A stretch of 64,000 nt of DNA from Phylloscopus collybita. Its lineage: Eukaryota; Chordata; Aves; Passeriformes; Phylloscopidae. Positions 59,701 to 64,000 of this stretch are shown here, piece after piece. The notes below the pieces were generated by a model, which searched no databases, had not been told where the DNA came from, and saw only the letters and a program-made list of their open reading frames with translations. The position numbers were made by a program, and so were the translations under genes. The stretch covers positions 646,001 to 710,000 of the forward strand of contig JAJNNQ010000023.1 in the NCBI GenBank assembly GCA_027886175.1. The letters are read 5' to 3'. The number at the start of each line of letters is the position of its first letter. The stretch's first letter is position 1.

Positions 59701-62149
59701 GCCGGGGGCGCGGGGGAGACCCGGGCAGGGCTTGGGCTGGAGACAGGAGCAGCACCGGGCACCTGGGGCACCCCCGGGGCTGCTGGGGGTGACTCGGGGT
59801 CGGTTCAGGGTCCTGAGTGTGGCTCGGGGGGGAGGGCAGAGGCTGGGCCGGGTGGCCACCAACACCTGGGCACTGCCGGGGCACACGGAGCGCTGTGGCC
59901 GTGCCAGGCAGGGATGTCCCCGTGTGCCACCCGTGCCAGGCACGCTGGGAGCGGCCAGGGACAGCTGGCACAGCCTGCCCAGGGCTCCAGAGCCCAGAGC
60001 CCAGCCCTTGTCCATCTCTGCAGGTTCTACACGTGCTGTGAGGGCTACGAACCCACGGTGCTGCTCATCAAAACCACCCAGGGGGAGGTGAGCGCTCCCC
60101 AGGCAGGGCTGGGCAAGGGGACAGGGTGGGTGACCCCACAGGCGCTCCTGGGAGCCCCCACGGGCTGTGTGTCCCTGTCCTGCCCCACCCGGGTCTGTCC
60201 CAGCTCCCAGGGCAGAACAAACTGCACCTCTGGCCACCAGGACACTCCTCAGCCGGGGGGCTGGGGGAGCAGGGGTGGGTGAGGGGGAGAGAGGCCCCGA
60301 GTGAGGCTTTGATTGCAGATCCAGCACAGGAGGGAGCTGGCACTGCAGGGTTTGGGGCTCTGGGATGTTCAGTGCACAGCACCAGGGATGGGCACTGCAG
60401 GGTTTGGGGCTGGGATTGCTCAGGGCAGGGATGGAGCTGGCACTGCAGGGTTTGGGGCTCTGGGATGTTCAGGGCAGGGATGGGCACTGCAGGGTTTGGG
60501 GCTCTGGGATGTTCAGTGCACAGCACCAGGGATGGGCACTGCAGGGTTTGGGGCTCTGGGGTTGCTCAGGGCAGGGATGGGCAGGGCAGGGTTTGGGGCT
60601 CTGGGGTTGCTCAGGGCAGGGATGGGCACTGCAGGGTTTGGGGTTCTGGGATGTTCAGTGCACAGCACCAGGGATGGGCACTGCAGGGTTTGGGGCTCTG
60701 ATTCCCCAGGGGTCGGGGCACAGCCCCTGCCCTGCGGAGCCCCTGCCCTGCGGAGCCCCTGCCCTGCGGAGCCCTGCCCTGCTGAGCCCGGGGCCGTGCC
60801 CGGCGCTCCCGGGGCTGGCTCTGCCCCCGGCCCAGCCCCTGACGCTCCCCGGGCTCTCTCCCAAGGTCTGTGGGGCGTTTCTCTCCTCCGACTGGAGCGA
60901 AAGGAAGAAGAGCGGAGGCACGTCGGGCTTTTTTGGGACAGGGGAGTGCTTTGTGTTCACGGTCAGTCCCGGCTCACGTTCTGCCTCTGTCCCTTCGTTC
61001 CCTGTCCCCTCCCTGCCCCGGCGCAGCCCCGAGCAGCAGCAGCCCCTTCCCCCGCGGGGCTCACCAGGTGTGTCCCCTGCCCAGGTGCGCCCCGAGGCGG
61101 AGCGCTACGAGTGGGTGCTGATCAAGAAGCCGGAGCTGGCCAAGGCCGTGCCGCGGCCCCGGCAGCGCTCGCCTTCCCCCGCTCCCGACTCCCCGCCCGG
61201 CTCCCCCCGGGCCGGCCGCGGCTGCAGCCCCGAGCACCTGGCCGTGCCCTCGGCGCACAGGAGGGGCCGCCTGTCCCCGTTCCTGGCCGTCAGGCACTTC
61301 CTGCTGCCCTCCGAGAGCGCCTCCATGTTCATGGCCGGCTCCCGGGACGGGATCGTCATCGGTAACGGGGGAGGGCATTGATAAGGGGGGAGGGTCATTG
61401 ATAAGGGGGGAGGGTGATTGATAAGGGGGGATCGGTATCGGTAAGGGGGGAGGGTGATTGATAAGGGGGGAGGGTTATCGGTAACGGGGGAGGGTTATTG
61501 GTAAGGGGGGATCGATATCAGTAACAGGGATGGCGATCGATAAGAGGGGATAGCTATCAATAAGGGGGGGATGGCTATCGATACGAGGGGACGGTTATCG
61601 ATAAGGAGGGGATGGTATTCGATAAGGGGGCATTGTTATCTATAAGGGGGGGATCGTTATCGATAAGCGGGTATTGTCATCGATAAGGGGGGGATGGTTA
61701 TCGATAAGGGGGTATCGTTATCGATAAGGGGGGGATGGCTATCGATAAGGGGGTATCGTTATCGATAAGGGGGTATCGTTATCGATAAAGGGGGGATGGT
61801 TATTGATAAGGGGGTATCGTTAACGATAAGGGGGGATAGTTATCGATAAGAGGGGCCGCTCTCGGTGACTCCCCGGGGTGGCACCCACCCCTGCCGCTGC
61901 CTCTCTGGGAAGGGCCCCGCTCCGGGCTGAGCCCCGAGTTCCGTCCCTGGAGCTCCCGCCTGGGGGTCCCGGTTCAAGCGCGGGGCGCTCGCTTCACCCG
62001 CAGGTGGGGGCGGCGGCCAAGCGCTGTCCCTGGACGCCAGCCTGCTCTGGGGACACACGGAGCACTGCGAGACCTTCGACAACCCCCCGCTCTGCCAGGA
62101 GAACTTCCAGGTGCAGCTCTTGGAGGTGTGGGGCTTCCAGAGCGCGTAG
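56666..62149 (+). CDS. TBC1D24-like gene (TBC + TLDc domain protein), 7 coding exons
   Basis: TBC1D24 family proteins act in synaptic vesicle and endosomal traffic and oxidative-stress resistance; the TBC domain binds phosphoinositides and ARF6 (family knowledge). Exons: 56666-56771, 57965-59003, 59518-59676, 60024-60087, 60866-60961, 61085-61361, 62004-62149. They join in phase to 628 codons plus stop; human TBC1D24 is 559 aa. The TBC domain (about residues 95-320) has no classical IxxDxxR arginine finger or YxQ glutamine finger, as in TBC1D24. The basic pocket is kept: K96 and R100 in ELKRLAREG (equivalents of human K36 and R40) and IRLFSRKEI. The TLDc domain (about 385-625) keeps [10 protein letters not shown] and [11 protein letters not shown]. 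Divergence across the whole length points to a paralogue, not TBC1D24 itself. Confidence 0.93.
56772..57964 (+). other. TBC1D24-like intron 1
   Basis: This 1.19-kb CpG-rich intron runs from gtgagt to tttgtcccgcag. It contains the long (CCCTT)n tract at 57523-57866. The frame of exon 2 happens to stay open back to 56995 through the repeat, which is a composition effect. Confidence 0.75.
57523..57866 (+). repeat. (CCCTT)n pentanucleotide microsatellite, 344 bp
   Basis: About 69 uninterrupted CCCTT/TTCCC units with a single T-to-C change at 57750. This is an extreme polypyrimidine tract within intron 1 of the TBC1D24-like gene, ending 98 bp before exon 2. The complementary strand is GGGAA repeats, prone to triplex or G-quadruplex formation. 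Length in the assembly may be a minimum. Confidence 0.99.
57965..59003 (+). CDS. TBC1D24-like exon 2 (TBC domain)
   Basis: This 1,039-bp exon encodes residues 36-381. FVDWDKM aligns with FVDKDKM near the human start. Other family landmarks are [52 protein letters not shown] and [17 protein letters not shown] single large exon carrying the TBC domain matches the TBC1D24 gene structure. Donor is AG|gtgagg; the in-frame TGA just past it supports the splice. Confidence 0.97.
59004..59517 (+). other. TBC1D24-like intron 2
   Basis: This 514-bp intron is largely filled by a minisatellite (59125-59412). In human TBC1D24 this interval holds an 18-bp neuronal micro-exon. I see no equivalent, but such a small exon is easily missed. 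Confidence 0.75.
59125..59412 (+). repeat. Minisatellite in TBC1D24-like intron 2, about 33 bp
   Basis: About eight units of the form ggcaggggacagggcacagc plus cctggggaccct, with variants carrying cagagctgggga. It is intronic. Open frames reading [10 protein letters not shown] come from the repeat. Confidence 0.93.
59518..59676 (+). CDS. TBC1D24-like exon 3 (TLDc start)
   Basis: The 159-bp exon encodes R382 (split) through R435 (split): [27 protein letters not shown] and [15 protein letters not shown]. These align closely with the start of the TLDc domain of TBC1D24 (HLAVHAENF, WSWVPERFAL). Acceptor ctggcag, donor AG|gtgaag. Confidence 0.96.
59677..60023 (+). other. TBC1D24-like intron 3
   Basis: A 347-bp GC-rich intron between gtgaag and ccatctctgcag. 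Nothing recognised in it. Confidence 0.8.
60024..60087 (+). CDS. TBC1D24-like exon 4
   Basis: The 64-bp exon encodes [20 protein letters not shown] and E, matching the TLDc segment FYxxCEGxEPTLLLIKTTQxE of TBC1D24. It ends in phase 0 at GAG|gtgagc. Confidence 0.96.
60330..60712 (+). repeat. Minisatellite in TBC1D24-like intron 4
   Basis: About nine units built on gggcactgcagggtttgggg followed by ctctgggatgttcag or ctctggggttgctcag. Some units carry an extra tgcacagcaccaggga block, so spacing alternates between about 40 and 60 bp. Confidence 0.93.
60725..60788 (+). repeat. 16-bp tandem repeat, 4 copies
   Basis: Unit ccctgccctgcggagc repeats four times, the last degenerate. It lies in TBC1D24-like intron 4, shortly before exon 5. 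Confidence 0.9.
60866..60961 (+). CDS. TBC1D24-like exon 5
   Basis: The 96-bp exon (phase 0 at both ends) encodes [20 protein letters not shown] and [12 protein letters not shown]. DWSERxKxGG and [11 protein letters not shown] are TBC1D24 TLDc hallmarks. The acceptor is AAG, less usual than CAG. Donor is ACG|gtcagt. Confidence 0.96.
60962..61084 (+). other. TBC1D24-like intron 5
   Basis: A short 123-bp intron between gtcagt and cctgcccag. No other feature. Confidence 0.85.
61085..61361 (+). CDS. TBC1D24-like exon 6
   Basis: The 277-bp exon encodes residues 489-580 plus one base: [20 protein letters not shown], then an Arg/Ser/Pro-rich linker (about residues 510-550), then [20 protein letters not shown] and [12 protein letters not shown]. 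The linker is low-complexity and differs from TBC1D24, while both flanks are conserved. The donor ATCG|gtaacg is the first unit of the intronic repeat that follows. Confidence 0.95.
61362..61855 (+). repeat. About 20-bp tandem array, palindromic TATCGATA units, derived from a 5' splice site
   Basis: About 24 units with consensus ggggtatcgttatcgataag. It starts exactly at the exon 6 donor, and the last coding bases plus donor (gggatcgtcatcggtaacgg) match the consensus at about 17 of 20 positions. About nine units carry the perfect palindrome TATCGATA. Units nearest the exon keep ggtaag or ggtaac, while most later units read gataag and so have lost the donor GT. Confidence 0.93.
61362..62003 (+). 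other. TBC1D24-like intron 6
   Basis: A 642-bp intron; three quarters of it is the TATCGATAAG array (61362-61855). The remaining 150 bp are plain GC-rich intron ending cttcacccgcag. Confidence 0.85.
62004..62149 (+). CDS. TBC1D24-like exon 7 (TLDc end, stop)
   Basis: The 146-bp exon encodes [40 protein letters not shown] and VWGFQSA, then TAG at 62147-62149. It is the conserved end of the TLDc domain (GGGGxALxLDxxL, CxTFxNxPLCxENF, WGFQ). Human TBC1D24 ends similarly at EAWGFQ. Confidence 0.97.
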
Positions 62150-63040
62150 GTCCCGTGGGGACACCCCTGGGGTGCCACCCACGGCCACGGGGACCCCTCC
62201 CCGCGCTGCCCCCCCCGGCCCGGCCGGGCTGCGGCCACCGCGGCGGCAGCTCCGCTCCGCATCGCCCCCTCCGCGCTCGGACCGGCTCGGAATGGAACGG
62301 CTCGGCTCGGCTCGGCTCGGCTCGGCTCGGCTCGGCCCTGGTGGGGCTGTGCAGGGAGGGCACAGCAGCGCCAGGACCGCCGCTGCGGGCGCTGCCCCCG
62401 GGGACATTCGGGGTCCCTCCCGCAGTTTAGAGCCGGCCCGCTCCGCCCAGTCTGTCCCAGTTTGGGGTGCTGGAGGGGCCACAGCCGGACTGGAGTTTCC
62501 CTGGCCTGCCTGCACACCGGGAGCGAGCCCGGGCCGGGGCAGCGCATCCCGAGCGCCCTGCCCGTGTCCCCTGCGGCGGCCGTGGGGTCAGCAGCTCCGG
62601 GGACCCGAGGCTGGAAATGCATGAAGAGCTCGGCTTTCCATGCGGCATCTCTGTTTTCCACCCAAAGAAGCCTGAGGCACGGCCTGCAGGGGCTGGGGAG
62701 CTCCTCCGGCTGCTCCCCTCGCATCCCGAGCAGCGAGGAGGTGATGCCATCCGCAGGCGCCGGGAGAAGCAGCAGAGGCTTTGGCACGGGCAGTGCCCGC
62801 AGCTGAGCGCGCCTCAGACCCTCCCCAAGAGTCTGATCCCGGTGGGAATTCCCTGCCCGCCGCCAATCCCCGCTCCCATTTCCATCCAGCCGCTGCTCCC
62901 ACCCGGGGCTGCCCGGCAGGAAAAGCTCCGGCAGCACTCGGGGTGGGAAGGAGCGTGCAGACCCGCGGGGATGGGCAGGGAAAGGCTTCCCGGGGCTGGG
63001 CACCGCATCACCCGCTGTGATTCCCAGGGCTGGCTCCTCC
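62150..63040 (+). other. 3' flank of the TBC1D24-like gene (3' UTR and intergenic)
   Basis: GC-rich sequence without recognisable coding similarity. No AATAAA was found on the plus strand close to the stop, so the 3' end of the transcript cannot be set. A CTCGG microsatellite lies at 62298-62335. The long minus-strand open frame across here is a GC-composition artefact. Confidence 0.6.
62298..62335 (+). repeat. (CTCGG)n microsatellite
   Basis: About seven copies of the pentamer CTCGG, about 150 bp after the TBC1D24-like stop codon, probably in the 3' UTR. Confidence 0.95.
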
Positions 63041-63400
63041 TGCTGTGCTTGAGGCGGTCACCACACACAAAGGGACGCAGGAAAAGTTTAGAAGGCTCAG
63101 AGGGCTCCTTTATTATGGCAGCACGCTGTCTTTTATAGTTTTTACAAACTTTGAGGGCGATTTTTAATCGGTTAACTTGGCTTTCTTGCTAATTATTCTA
63201 TTGGTTAGTAAAAGGCATTTTACTTGTCAATCAAACCTGTCTGTCCTCAGATTGTTCACTGATATTTCCTTTACTGATTCTCACGGGACAGATCCCTTGT
63301 TATTACAGGTGCACTTGTTTTTTTCACCCTCAGAATAGATTGTTGTGTTAAAGGAACTTCTTATTCTTAAAACAGCTTCATAGGGGAAGTTGCAGATGAA
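63041..63400 (-). mobile_element. Retroviral LTR-like remnant (probable solo LTR)
   Basis: Read on the minus strand, this segment has an LTR-like order: a CCAAT box (aaccaatag, 63199-63207), a TATA box (ctataaaaga, about 63129-63138), an AATAAA signal (63109-63114) about 20 bp further on, then a U5-like stretch ending in gtgtgtggtgaccgcctcaa. This compact TATA-then-AATAAA layout is seen in avian retroviral LTRs. No gag/pol/env-like coding sequence lies beside it. Ends and target-site duplication could not be set. Confidence 0.55.
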
Positions 63401-64000
63401 CTCAGAAGAGATGACAGGCCAGCTTTTTGCCCTGTTCCTGCAGCCTCCCACTCCCTGTGCAGCAAAGCTCTTCCCAGGGCTCCAGCCTGGCCACATCTGT
63501 CCCCGCAGTGCCCTGGCTGCTCTGTCCGTGTGTGCCCACGTGTGGCACACACAGCTCACCCTCTCCAGAGCCACACGGAGGCCTCTCAGTGCTGAACTAA
63601 ATTAACCTTGAAAAATTCATTTCACAAATGACTGCAGCAATTAGCTGCCTTTAATGAGCTGCTTCACTCAGGCTGATGTCTGCAGGTCCTGGAGGAAATC
63701 AGTCCCTGCTGCTGATGGCCCTGGCAGCCGAGGGCTGATAGGAGCTGGCAGCCCCTTCCCACCTTTCCCACCTGCTTCCCGGGGAGGAATTCCCACATTT
63801 GAACGTTTCCCACGTTCCCAGCATCTCCAGTTTTCTGCACACGGGTTTCTCAGCCCAACTGAAGGCTCCTGAGCCCAAAGCTTGTCAGGGATAAGGAATG
63901 ACACTGATTTTCTGTCAGGGGATGGGGAAGCTGTTTTGTTTTGTTTCCTTTCCCCAGTGCAGTTTGCTCAGCTCTCAGAGTTCCCTGCCCTGAGCTCCCT
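63401..64000. other. Intergenic sequence, nothing recognised
   Basis: Ordinary single-copy-looking sequence to the end of the window. No exon, RNA gene or repeat is recognised. If human-like gene order holds, CFAP52 might follow further right, but nothing here shows it. Confidence 0.6.

Larger units (their letters stand above)
60088..60865 (+). other. TBC1D24-like intron 4
   Basis: A 778-bp intron from gtgagc to ctctcccaag. More than half is tandem repeat (60330-60712 and 60725-60788). No exon is seen within it. Confidence 0.8.

Overview
The window is vertebrate nuclear DNA, most likely avian. It has two multi-exon genes with GT-AG introns, CpG-rich promoters, a CR1 LINE fragment of the type found in birds and other sauropsids, and many GC-rich minisatellites. 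Both genes were recognised from conserved protein sequence. The bird assignment is an inference from the CR1 fragment, the gene neighbourhood and the compact GC-rich right end.

The minus strand carries STX8 (syntaxin 8, an endosomal Qc-SNARE), which fills about 1-54,663. Coding exons 1-7 were placed at base level: 54647-54663, 54220-54319, 50392-50486, 48693-48803, 44118-44242, 42675-42767 and 6387-6488. They join in phase to give 214 complete codons plus one base. Only the last exon (membrane anchor) is missing, and it must lie left of position 1. Intron 6 is about 36 kb (6489-42674). It holds no recognisable gene, only tandem repeats, one CR1 remnant, a duplicated 370-bp block and simple-sequence tracts.

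The plus strand carries a TBC1D24 paralogue (TBC + TLDc domains) at 56666-62149. It has seven coding exons and 628 codons, all phases agree, and it is transcribed divergently from STX8 about 2 kb away. From recalled human gene order, STX8 lies beside NTN1 while TBC1D24 lies beside the netrin gene NTN3. A TBC1D24-like gene beside STX8 is therefore what an ancient duplicate (ohnologue) of the NTN3-TBC1D24 locus would look like.

The most unusual feature is that two tandem arrays appear to be built from splice junctions. A 43-bp array at 50487-50890 repeats the 3' splice site and first 18 bases of STX8 exon 3, giving nine decoy acceptors. A roughly 20-bp array at 61362-61855 repeats the 5' splice site of TBC1D24-like exon 6 and evolved into a run of palindromic TATCGATA units. 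About a dozen arrays crowd 47.9-61.9 kb. They include a nearly pure (CCCTT)n tract of 344 bp and a 285-bp polypurine tract just upstream of the STX8 start codon.

Right of the TBC1D24-like gene (62150-64000) there is no further coding sequence. A degraded retroviral LTR-like segment sits there on the minus strand at about 63.04-63.4 kb. Nearly all long open frames in the window are repeat translations or antisense shadows and are not annotated as genes.
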